64,000 nucleotides of DNA from Carya illinoinensis (taxonomy: Eukaryota > Streptophyta > Magnoliopsida > Fagales > Juglandaceae). Where the stretch lies: NCBI RefSeq assembly GCF_018687715.1, contig NC_056767.1, positions 7,813,001 through 7,877,000 of the forward strand, in the 5' to 3' direction. The notes beneath the pieces were generated by a model that saw only the letters and a list, made by a program, of their open reading frames with translations, did not search any database and was not told the DNA's origin. Position 1 is the first letter of the stretch, and each line of letters begins with the position of its first letter. The position numbers and the translations under genes are program-made. This document shows, in pieces, positions 30,523 to 40,940 of the stretch.

Positions 30523-31540
30523 GATAGAAAATGGCAAAGGGAAAAGAAGATAGGAAACTGAGGAGAAGCCGACGCCGAGTATTGCCTACCATACTTCTAC
30601 CAAAATATTTCAACGTCGTCTATACATCCACCGCCGGCATCCACCTCCACCACCACCATTCCGATGCTGCGACTTACCCACCATCTCAATCGTTCACTCA
30701 CTCAGGCCACGACTTGCCCTACAAGTCTGTCGGAAGTGCAATTCCACCACTATTCGTCGCCCACCATCCAAGTCACACACTAACAGTTGTTCATGGCTAA
30801 TATTAGTGGCATTGCTCAGGTATTTCTTTTTCAGTATTTGATTGTTTTTAAGTTTTGAATCAGTTGGTTTTATCCCTATTTTTGTTTTTTGTTCATTTTT
30901 GGATGGACAATGCAATAGTTATGCTATATGAAATCGTATGGTTCATGGATAATATTGATTCATTCAATGAAATGGGATTGCACAAAGGGAAAATAAAGTT
31001 GAATTGTTAGGAGGATTCTGAATTTTTCAATAGATCATTAGTTTAAGTCGCAACCATGCCCAAGCTATTAAATAGATTTGGCTATGTGTTCAATTCTGGA
31101 ATAATTTGTTTTTCAATTTGATTTCATCTATGGGACTGCATTGGATAGTGAGATTTGATTTCACTACACGTCCTTTAGCAACATAGAATTATGGATGACC
31201 ATTTTATGGTACACCAAACTACGTTCATACTAATTTACTACAAATGAAGAAGAAATAATAATGTCTCTATTTCCACACCGAGCTCTAAATGAGGATGAAA
31301 AATGTTCACAAAACAGTTAGCCAAAGAGTAGAGAAAATTAAGTAGTGTTTGGTTGTATGCTAGCTAAGGTGATTCTCTCTACATTTATTTGACCCATGGC
31401 CCAATTCTCTCCTCTTTTACATCCCACTCGTTGTTATATGATGTGTGTGCAATTTGACGTAATTTGTGCACTGACTTTTTGTTTCTTGCTTTATAATAAA
31501 TGATCAAACAAGAAGTTTTGATAGTGATGAAGTTGAGATA

Positions 31541-33981
31541 ATGACGAATCACACTTGTGTAAAAGGTGATGTGAATTTAGAAGATATTGTGAATATAGAA
31601 GATGTTGTGAATTTGGAAGATTATATAGAAGATGATGTGAATTTAGAAAATTTTATGAATATGGAAGATGGAATCCGAGTGGAAGATGGAGCGAATATAG
31701 ATGGAGGAGTCAATGGCATTCCCTCTTCGAATGGTAGTCCTTTGGAGCCGTTCATTGGTATATTATTTGAGGATGTGGAAGACGCCCAAGCATTTTACAA
31801 AGTATATGCAAAATGAAAAGGTTTTAAAATTCAGACGAATCATACTCAGTTGTTAAAAGATGATAAAAATCTTTGTGCAATAGACTATGTTTGCACAAGG
31901 GAATGATTTCAGCAGATAAGTTGGAAAGAAAAGATTCAACAATTCCTGAACCGGCCAAGATGAAGATTGGATGTAAAGCAATAATTGGAATAAAAAAATA
32001 TGGTGAAAAGTGGATAGTCAACAAGTTTGTGGTTGGATATAACCATATTCTATTTACATCAAGAATTACTAGTTTCTTTCGTGGACATAGGGGAGTTACT
32101 AAAGTAAAAAAATAAAAATAAAAAATTTCTTATGACTTTAAATGAGTTCAGTGTACCGACAAGGAAGATTATGTCGGTGTTGAGTAAAGAGTTTGGTGAT
32201 GACTTTAATGTTGACTGTATTAGCAAAGATGTTGAAAATTATTTGAGAAACAAAATGAGAAAAATTTTTGAAGAGGAGGATGCACAAATGTTATATTCCT
32301 ACTTTATTGATTAACAACTCAAAGAACCTAGGTTTGTGTTCTCCATGCAAGTTGATAAGGATGGGTGTATGGAAAATTGTTTTTGGGTTGATGCGTAATC
32401 AAGAGCTGTATACCAGTATTTTCGAGATATTGTTATATTTGATGTCATATACCTGATCAATATTTATAAGATGTTATTTGTGCCATTTTTTTTAATTATC
32501 ATCAAACCATAATATTTTATCGTACTTTGTTAGTTAATGAAATAACCGAATCATACATATGATTATTATGAACATGGCAAGAGTCAATGCTTGGGCATGC
32601 TGCTTCAATTACAACTATCGATGATGACAATGGCGAAAGCTATTGTAGAGGTACTCCCGAATATAATTTATAGGTTGTACTTGTGGCACATTTTAGAAAA
32701 GTTTCCCAAACACTTGTCTTATGAATATAACAAATATCTAGACTTTCGAAGAGATTTTCGTCATTGTATCTATAAGACAATTACAACTGAGGAGTTTGAG
32801 CAGGAATGTGCGTCGATATTAGTGAAGTATGAACTAGGAGAAAATATTTGGCTACAAAATCTTTACATCCGAAGGTATAAGTGAGTTCCGGCCTACTTGT
32901 GTTCAACATTCTGTGCCGGTATGTCAACAATTCAAATAAGTGAAAACATGAATAAATTTTTTAAAGTTATGTTCATTCAAGCATTATGGTTAGTGACTTT
33001 ATGCATCAATATGAAAAACTATAGATGTATGTTACTTCAAAGAGAAACACAAGGATGTGCAAATATAATCTATACTGGTGATAATGAAAACACCTCCTAA
33101 AATTGAAAAGGAGGCAGTAATGGTTTATACAAGAAAGTTCTTTATGATCTTCCAAGATGAGCTGTTTGATAGTCTACGGTACCAAGCAAGAAAATTGTTC
33201 AAAGAGGGTGAGACCAAGACATATAGAGTCACAGCTTATAGTAAAGAAATGTCTCTTTTCCATGTGACATTGGAGGGTGATGAAGGACATGTAACATGTG
33301 CATGCCATATGTGGGAATTTATAGGGATTCTTTGTAGGCATATCTTCTGTGTTCTTGGCAAGAAAGTGAAATTAGATAGATTGCAACAACATTATGTTCA
33401 AGATAAACTATTAATGCTAAAAGTCAATCCATTTCTAACATACCATATTCTGAAAGGCAAATTTGGCAAGGACAAGATGAGCATATGATAAAAGAAAGCA
33501 AAACGATGTTACAATTTTATGACATTGTCGAACTTGGGTTAGAGTCAGCGAAAAAACACAATTACTTCACACTTGCGTTGGAGAAGATTCACAAAGAGTT
33601 ACTTGCAACGGAAGATCATGTAGAATGTTCAGAAGCACGGGAATCAACCAATGATGATCATAACAAAAGAAGTCAATTTATATCAAACTTTTCATAAATG
33701 ATCCAGGATTCTCCACGGGTGTTAACAAAAAGACGACCAAAGTCTTTGAGAGTGAAGAACCCAAAAGAAATATAAACAACAAAGAAAATACACTGTAGCA
33801 TTTGTAAGAATGAGGGACATGCTAAAAACAATTGTCCTTCAATGAGGTATAGTAGCTTTGGAATTATTTGTATTTTATTGGTTTTTAATCGAAGAAATTA
33901 ATAAAGTTTGTGTTTTGTTGTTATTTATGTAGGGATCTTGGGTCAACAATTGACAACATATTGCAACATTTGGATTCGTAG
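31541..33981 (+). pseudogene. FAR1-related (FRS / MULE transposase-type) gene relic
   Basis: Pieces in several frames follow the order of FHY3/FAR1-family proteins. There is an acidic N-terminus of repeated VNLEDxxN motifs (31541-31730), the FAR1 DNA-binding region (FIGILFEDVEDAQAFYKVYAK then MKIGCKAIIG, 31750-32110), the MULE transposase core (FVFSMQVDKDGCMENCFWVDA near 32330; KAIVEVLPN and YRLYLWHILEKFPKHL near 32640-32720), a SWIM zinc finger (CACH...CRH near 33297-33345) and a CCHC knuckle (CSICKNEGHAKNNC, 33798-33836). Stops at 31814 and 32113, frameshifts and a gap between 32455 and 32590 make it non-functional. FAR1-family proteins are domesticated transposases acting in phytochrome A signalling, but this could equally be a dead MULE transposase. 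Confidence 0.75.
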
Positions 33982-34619
33982 TGCAAATTTTGTTATACTA
34001 TGTATGTGATTTATTTGTCTCTTGTTATGTTTAATTTAGCTTCTATTTATCACATAGTTAATTTAATCTGTCTTTATTTTAATGTGACAGGGAGTAATGT
34101 GGAAGATTACAAGCTTTGGAAGACTGGATTAAAGCTTTAGCTACTTTTATGTCGCAGTCTATTTTTTTTTCTATTATTTATTTGAGTGGAATATAACTTT
34201 AGCAAAGAACCATGTAATTTTTAAGGATGTGTTGAATCTTCCTTTGCCATAACTTGAACTGCATACGGCAGATTAACCATATGTTAGTGGTATTATCATG
34301 CCGTTTGATATGCCAGTTCTTGATAATTGTAAAAATTTGCAATGCTAAATGGAAACAAATTTCTAAAGATCCAAGTTGAATGCATGCTAAAATTGGTGAT
34401 TCAATACTCATAGATGTCTACATTTACATCGGTGATTTCCATTTGAAAGATTCACAAAACATGTCTAAAGTTCTCATTACACTAACCACATATTTAGTAC
34501 ATCATAAAAAATAGAAAAGTACAACAGGTTAAATGAGTTGTAGCACTGGTTGACGTGCATTGTAATTTTTTAGAAATATAAAAATTATAGCACAAACCAA
34601 AAAAAAAAATATATAAACA

Positions 34620-34799
34620 TTATTTATTCATATTATAGTTTGGACAATTGTAAAATTTTCTATCAAAACTATTATATTTTCTAGAAATCTGTAGCTTTGC
34701 TTGGCAGCCACAATAGCAAAGTGGTCTCTCCAAACTAGCTTTGTCTTCCCCTTTTGTAGTCCATAAACTTGAACTGGAATGAAAACCCGAACTTCTCAT
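34620..34799 (-). pseudogene. Short GRF-type zinc finger ORF (59 aa), probably truncated
   Basis: ATG at 34799, stop at 34620-34622. The protein has a Ser-rich lead then CYCGCQAKLQISRKYNSFDRKF and YNCPNY, which fits the GRF zinc-finger pattern CxCG...S...N...R.F..CP.Y. It stops before the later cysteine and aromatic residues seen in full family members, and Gly of the GR pair is replaced by Asp. It lies just downstream of the FRS relic on the opposite strand. An acceptor-like CAG directly precedes the ATG region. May be the last exon of a decayed gene that includes the Pro-rich frame at 35602-35919. Confidence 0.4.
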
Positions 34800-35601
34800 T
34801 TGCTGTCAAAAAGAAAATTTTATATCACTCTCAAATGGCAGCTAGAGTAGCATAACATGAGGTATGAAACTAGTTATGACATGCAACTAGAATTAAAAAG
34901 AGAGTATATGCTGATTGTATAGCTTTCAAGTCTAGTAATCAATATCGAGAATGTAAAGATAGTGCATATGCTGATGGTATAACTTTGAGAGAATAATAAT
35001 CCTCAGCAGCGTTTCTAATTAAAAGTTGCTCGCTTGTCTTGGTATATCGAAGTGTTGCAAGAGGGGTCTTGTATTAAACTCTACCACTTGAAAAACCAAA
35101 TAAATGAAAAATTACTTTTTATTAGGCAAAATAAATAAATGAGTTGCAATAGGCTTGCAGAAAAGTCAAATAGCTTCATAGAAACGAAACTCCATAGGAT
35201 ACCTCACAATAATGTTTTAAAGTATTAGTAACCAAACATACAACATGAGAATTTTTGGTTTCAAAGGAAAAAAACAAAAACAAAAAATCACACGCACCCA
35301 TCTACACGCACCCATGTACATGTTAATACAAAGTAAAATCGACAGTATGATTATAAATTTTCTCCAGTTTGCTAATAATTTTTCTTCTTAGAATTTTTAC
35401 CAAATACTTCTTGTGCATCCCAGTTTATGTGGCTTCCATCGTATGATTTATTTCTTTTTCACCAGTTTACACTCCAAGCAAACATATTAATAGTAAAGTA
35501 AAGGTCTCTATCACAATTTCGCCCAACCATGATGACAAGAAAATCTATTATAGGGTTTTGTATTTAAATGGTGAAAGGGCATACCAGAAGGATTTCGAAG
35601 G

Positions 35602-35919
35602 TTACATCTTCTTCGGTGGTGGCTGCGAGCTGCGAATGGGCTGCGTAGATCTGCTTAAAGGGGCTATGTCACGATTCTGAAGGGGCTGCGAGTTGCTGCG
35701 AAGGGGAGGGGGGTTGTTACTCGTAGGGGAAGGGGATGGAGGGCATTGCGAATATCTGCTCAAAGGGGCTGCAAGCTGCTGTGAAAGGGAGGGGGGCTTT
35801 GCAAATAGTTGGTCGAAGGAGTTGCTACGAAGGGGAGGGGAAAGGGGCCTATTTTGCACAGGGGAAGGGGGTAGGTGTTCTATTTCGTGCATGGCTCTAT
35901 CTTTAGTTGATGATTCCAT
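35602..35919 (-). other. Pro/Ser-rich open frame over a G-rich repeat (105 codons)
   Basis: The minus-strand frame encodes repeated PLSR/QPLQ/PPLRSNS segments and reflects an internal DNA repeat of about 35-60 bp (AAGGGGCTGCGAGTTGCTGCGAAGGGGAGGGG). On the + strand four G4 runs cluster near 35832-35870. A possible donor (GATGTAACC) sits at its end. It may be an exon of the GRF zinc-finger gene or only a repeat. Confidence 0.3.
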
Positions 35920-35939
35920 TAATGCTGGTTCACATTAAC

Positions 35940-36880
35940 TGTGGTGAAAAGCTTACGTGTCTAAAAACTATTTGCAAGCTGTTATATGAGGATATTTAGC
36001 CGGATCAGTTAGAAGGTATTCTCTAAAATTAATTTTTTTTACAATTAATAAAACAAATATATCAATATTAATCATGTTAAGAATAAGAAGATTGAGATGA
36101 GTCAATGATAATAGTAATTCAGCCCTTTCTAAACCTTTCTCTTCTCTTTCTCTTAAAGAAAACTCCTTACTATCCAATATTTTTGAATTAAAAATCTAGA
36201 TTGTCTTTCTATCTATTTCATTTTCTGCATTTTTCTTGTAGGTCGAAAATGTCAGATTTATCACTTTTCGGTCACCCATATTATACACACACCTCACCAC
36301 TAGATCCATAGGCTGCTGATCTAAAACCTTCCAAAGAACGATCAAAACGAAGTAGCACATGAGTTCCATGTGTTGCCAATTCACGCGTGGCTCTCAAGTA
36401 TTGCTGCACATCGCCGTGTGTAAACAGTATATGCATCGTATCCTTAAATTTTCCAACTTTCGCTTCCAAAAACAACTTTCACCATTTTTTTATTGTTAGC
36501 GAATGAGCCCCCACACACCGATATGGTATTGTGCAACACCGACAAATGCTAGTTACCCAACAATTTCGACTCTAAATATATCTTTTTCCTAAATGAGAAT
36601 AAGAAGATAGTGGGCATGAAAATCTCCACCAAATGCATTAAAATGGTTACTTGCAACTCCATGGTTGTGGCCTTTAACTATAACTTTTTTTCATTCCACT
36701 TGGTTGGACGACATCAAATAACTTAACACAATTTCTCCTTAGATAAGTGTGGAGACCAATGGTTCATCACTCTCTCTTTTTTTTTCCTTATAACTGGTGT
36801 AAGCACGGTAATAAGACATTCATTTTGTTGTGGTATAAGCATCACAATCACCACACCCACACATGATATTGTGATAGATA
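35940..36880. other. Intergenic segment, no gene recognised
   Basis: AT-rich with short reading frames only; no domain or repeat family recognised. Confidence 0.4.
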
Positions 36881-37460
36881 GTTGAATAAATACTGAAATA
36901 CTAAAATTAAGCGTGCACACACATGACACACAAAATTTAATGTGGTTTGACAACGTGCCTACGTCCACAGAGTTGCAGGAGATTTTATTCTAAAAGAGAA
37001 TACAGTCACACAGTGAGTTACAAGAGTACCTTACTACTCACACAATCTCAACTCTCACTATTGGCTTTTTCTCTCACAAACTTTGCCTCTCTCTGTTCTC
37101 TCTAAAACTACTGAAATTTGTACATAAGAGATCAAAACATTACATATTTATAGAGAACAACATTGGAAATCCTAATTAGCAAAAATTGAGTTCTTTGCTC
37201 GAGCGAACACCCAATTGAATATTGCCTTGAGTAATCTGTTAAGTGCTGTTCGAGCAAACAACCAATTGAACATTGATTCAAGTGGTTTGTCGAGCGAACA
37301 CTATGATTAGTGTTTCACTCGAGCCTAGCATCACACGAACTGAACAACTCAAGCGAACTTACATGTTGAGTTTCGATCAAGCAACTTTAGAGCGAACTTT
37401 CTATTTGTGCATTTTCCACTCACAAATCAGGCTCTACAAACAGCGCAACACATTCCTTTT
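36880..37460 (+). repeat. LTR-retrotransposon fragment (copia-like), copy 2
   Basis: ACACACAAAATTTAATGTGGTTTGACAACGTGCCTACGTCCACAGAG (36920-36972), then at 37190-37400 repeated 'cgagcgaacactcaattgaa' type phrases (GCTCGAGCGAACACCCAATTG, GTTCGAGCAAACAACCAATTG, GTCGAGCGAACACTATG). Shares the first string with 29140. Confidence 0.45.
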
Positions 37461-37863
37461 ATAACTATATTTTCAATTTAATGCAATTTGGCAATAAAAG
37501 TAGAAAAAGATAGTAATTTAGGAATAATTTAATAGATAATTACTTTAACTACAAAATATTGTTATATCAAATCAAAATACGTTAATGAATAGAATCAAAC
37601 CCACTACATAAAAATGGTAAGTTTATATTGTGAAAACTATTTATGTACATCATCTCGCCCGCTACAGATTACGACTCATAGAGATGCGTGCCCCTATCAA
37701 TTAATTAATTCGTCAGCTCAACCAACTCTCACATCATCTCTCTACCAATATCATACAACTCCGTTCCGTAGCATTGAATTTAATTCGTTATTCGTGTCCC
37801 GGCAGGCACATTCAATCGAACAGCCTGCGAGCGAGCGATAGTTGGGGAGAGTAGATATAAGCC

Positions 37864-39163
37864 ATGGCGGAGTCCAGCAAGCAGCTCAAGTCCGACGCCT
37901 TGATGGACCAGATGAAGCTTCACCTGGCCACCGATGCCGGCAAAGAGCTCATTAAGAAGATCAACCTCGTTTATCAGATCAATATCGCTCCTAAGGTACA
38001 CACCCCGCCACACACGCGCGACCTCGTTTATCAGATCAATATCGTCTCTACCACAGATATACACGGACACTCCGTCTGAATCTGATCCATGCTTTCTGTT
38101 GGTTCTCGAATTGTAGAAAATTGGATTCGATGAGGTAGCATATATCGTTGATCTGAAGAAGGGGGAGGTCAGCAAAGGTTAGGGGCTTCTAGATTTCTGT
38201 TCTTAATTTCTTTTTGTTGTATATTCTAATTCTGTTGAATTAATAAAAACATCATACATTGATTGTCATGCGTGTAGCTTTCTGTCATTGAATTGCACCA
38301 TCGTCAGCATGATCACGATTTCGGAAATTATGTTAATTTGATTGCAGCGATTACAAATGGTATTAAAACTTGAAAGAAAAAAGTGTAATTCCACGGCAAC
38401 TAGAACACTTTTCTGGGTCATCCCCGTCTAGGCCCATTCGGACAGGTGCCACAGCGGAGAAAGTGGTACTTCTTGCTTCCGAAAAGGGGAAAAAACACTT
38501 TCCTGTGTAATTTGTCGCTGTAATTGAACCAGATTGGGTAGTAAGAGTTGCTTACTCTTGATAATAAGCAGTGCACATTGTGGTTTTATGTGTACAAGGA
38601 ATAATGAAAGTTGCTGAAAATTTACGAAACATTTGAATGAGGTGCTCAAGGATGTTCTTTTTATTAAAATCTTAATAACATAGGCGGAAGATTTGGGGAT
38701 GGAATTGAATGATGTAGCTCGTGCTAATTATATGCCCTATACTTGCCCATAAGCTTTATGTCGAATTGTAAGCTATAGAAACTAGCGTTCAATTATTGCC
38801 AGAACAATTCAAAAGGCACATACAGAGTATACTTTTTTGGGGTTATGCAACATTCATCATTATGTTGTCTTGAATTATAGGTTCTTACGAAGGAGGAAAG
38901 CCTGATGCAACGTTTTCCTTCAAGGATGAGGATTTTGTTAAGGTTGCCTTGGGGAAAATGAATCCTCAAATTGCTTTCATGAGGTGTGGTCTCTCGTGCC
39001 TCGTTCTAAATCTATTTTCTATCACTTCCCCTCGATTGTGTTTATGTATTTACAAAGTTTTGTGAAAATTAATGACTACAGAGGTGCAATGAAGATTAAG
39101 GGCAGTCTGAGTGCAGCACAGAAATTCACACCCGATATTTTCCCCAAGCCTTCAAAGATGTGA
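37864..39163 (+). CDS. SCP2: Sterol carrier protein 2 (SCP2), peroxisomal (125 aa, 4 exons)
   Basis: Exons 37864-37995, 38117-38177, 38881-38983 and 39082-39163, in frame. The product is a stand-alone SCP2 domain: LKSDALMDQMKLHLATDAGKELI, then VYQINIAPKKIGFDEVAYIVDLKKGEV, GGKPDATFSFKDEDFVKVALGKMNPQIAFMRGAMKIKGSLSAAQKFTPDIFPKPSKM. Length equals the Arabidopsis protein (123 aa). It binds and moves lipids (sterols, acyl-CoA) and acts in peroxisomes. The C-terminus ends SKM, a PTS1-type tripeptide (plants usually have SKL here). A 24-bp stretch of exon 1 is repeated in intron 1 (see finding). Confidence 0.95.
37964..38044 (+). repeat. 24-bp exon 1 segment duplicated in SCP2 intron 1
   Basis: ACCTCGTTTATCAGATCAAT plus ATCG occurs at 37964-37987 (coding LVYQINI) and again at 38021-38044 in the intron, 57 bp away. 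The intron copy is not followed by a consensus donor. Confidence 0.85.
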
Positions 39164-39474
39164 GCAGATGTGTTAGGGAGTTACTTACATTTGGGGTTCT
39201 TTCCATTATCTCTATGAATTGGTAGAGCTTTAGACTGATATTTCAAACTTTTGTTGGGAGAGGAGAGAATTCTGAAGTTCAATATAATAAGACGTCTTTA
39301 ATGAAGTTCAATATAATAAGCTGTCTTTAATCATTGCGTAGTTTTCTTATGTAAAATGATGTGCATGTGGAGGCTTTTTAGTCCAGATGATGGACCTTGA
39401 AATATAAATTCGCCTGATCTTCTTTCCCACCTATTTTAGATATGCATTGTGCTCTGATTGATTCCATCTTTGCT

Positions 39475-39685
39475 AACCCTTAGGGGTTGGCTCAAGTGGT
39501 AAAAGCCTTGATTATGATGGTACGCTTCTCCAGGTCTAAGGTTCGTACCCTCTTGGGTGCAAACAATTTTTAGAGACAATCGGACTTGGGAAACTTTTCC
39601 TTGAATTATCCGAGATGCATTTGTGGAAAACTCCCTGTCAAAGGTCTGTGTACCATTGCGGACACCCAGTGCTTATAAAAAAAAG
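39475..39685 (+). mobile_element. tRNA-derived SINE, full length, with target duplication
   Basis: A box-like TGGCTCAAGTGGTAAAAG (39485-39502), B box-like GGTTCGTACCC (39540-39550), 3' tail GCGGACACCCAGTGCTTATAAAAAAAA. Flanked by ATCTTTGCT (39466-39474 and 39692-39700). Lies downstream of the SCP2 gene. Confidence 0.8.
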
Positions 39686-39689
39686 TGTT

Positions 39690-40940
39690 CAATCTTTGCT
39701 TCCAAATAATTTATTGTGTCGATTATAGTTTTGTCGGATTAGTTTCTTATTCATGTCTAACACAACTGCAAGTTATCACATATTTTTCTTAGTCCTGAAC
39801 CCCTCCTTTAGGAGATATGATTCCATTGTCATTACTCGGATCACCTTCCCTCTTTCGTCCTGAATTATTATATGTTTAAAGTATGCGAGTATCATGGCTA
39901 TAAATCCATTTTTAGTTCATGCTATTTGACTCTGGAATGTTAGTGTAACGATACTCGTCCACTGATGGCTGTCTTATCAATGGACCCCTCGAGGCATGAT
40001 TATTTTGTCTTATCAGCCATCCCTTCGAATCGGTCGTTGTTAGGTGTCGGTTATGACAATTCCTCGCCCAAACAAGTGGGTGTTTTCCATATGACATAAG
40101 TAATCAAACTCAGGCCTTGAGCAATTATTATTTTTTTGTTAAAAAATTCAATGTTAGTTTCCTTTTAGTTATTTAATTTTGGTTTGGAAATTGTTATTAC
40201 TTTTTCATTAAACTTTTGGACTTGTTTTTAAGTGATCGTGGGTAGAGTCCTACTTTTTAGAAAAAAATGATAGACATACAATAATTTATATAACTATTTT
40301 TTAAATAAATTTCATTTTCTAAAATAAGTTATAAAATTAATATTTTTTTATATAAATAATTTTATTTATAATATAATTGTAAAAAAAAGGATAAAAAGAA
40401 TTACGTGTGTATCGTTACTCTTTCTTTTAATTAATTTCCCATCAAAATTGACGAACTCATCTAATGGAAGGATAAGTGGCGAAGAAAGTCGAATTTAGGA
40501 AGCCAATTGTGCTAAGCTAAAGTTTAGAAGAATATAGAAATAAAGAGGAAAAATTGCAATTCATCCGAAAATTCTTAAACGTAATTACTTTCAATGTTAG
40601 CTGCAAATTTTGAGGAACGATCAAAGCCTAACTGAACTGTTACAAGCCTTCTCGTTCCTTTCACAGAATTCCAAAACAGTCCTGTCTACAATGACTTTGT
40701 TATAAAAAAAAAAAAAAATTGAGAAAATTTCAGAAATTCTTTCATCCAAAGGTTACCACAAAGATGACAGGTCTCTGCACATCTGATATCCAACGGCTTC
40801 AAGGATTCGGGATAAGTGGGCCCATGTTATCTTGTTATTTTCTTACATGGATGGTAGTCATAACTCATACGTACTTGGAAATACCTCCAGACTCCAGTCT
40901 TTGTAATTGTCGATACAGAACGAGAAAAGAGCAGAGTAAA
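39690..40940. other. Intergenic segment between SCP2 and LHCA5
   Basis: No gene. A somewhat GC-richer stretch at 39930-40110 has no recognised domain; 40290-40400 is AT-rich MITE-like. The last 250 bp should hold the LHCA5 promoter; no clear TATA was chosen. Confidence 0.35.

Noticed and set aside
30323..30613. 96-codon minus-strand frame rich in Pro/Gly
   Set aside because: Lies over the GC-rich hAT-like segment and has no domain.
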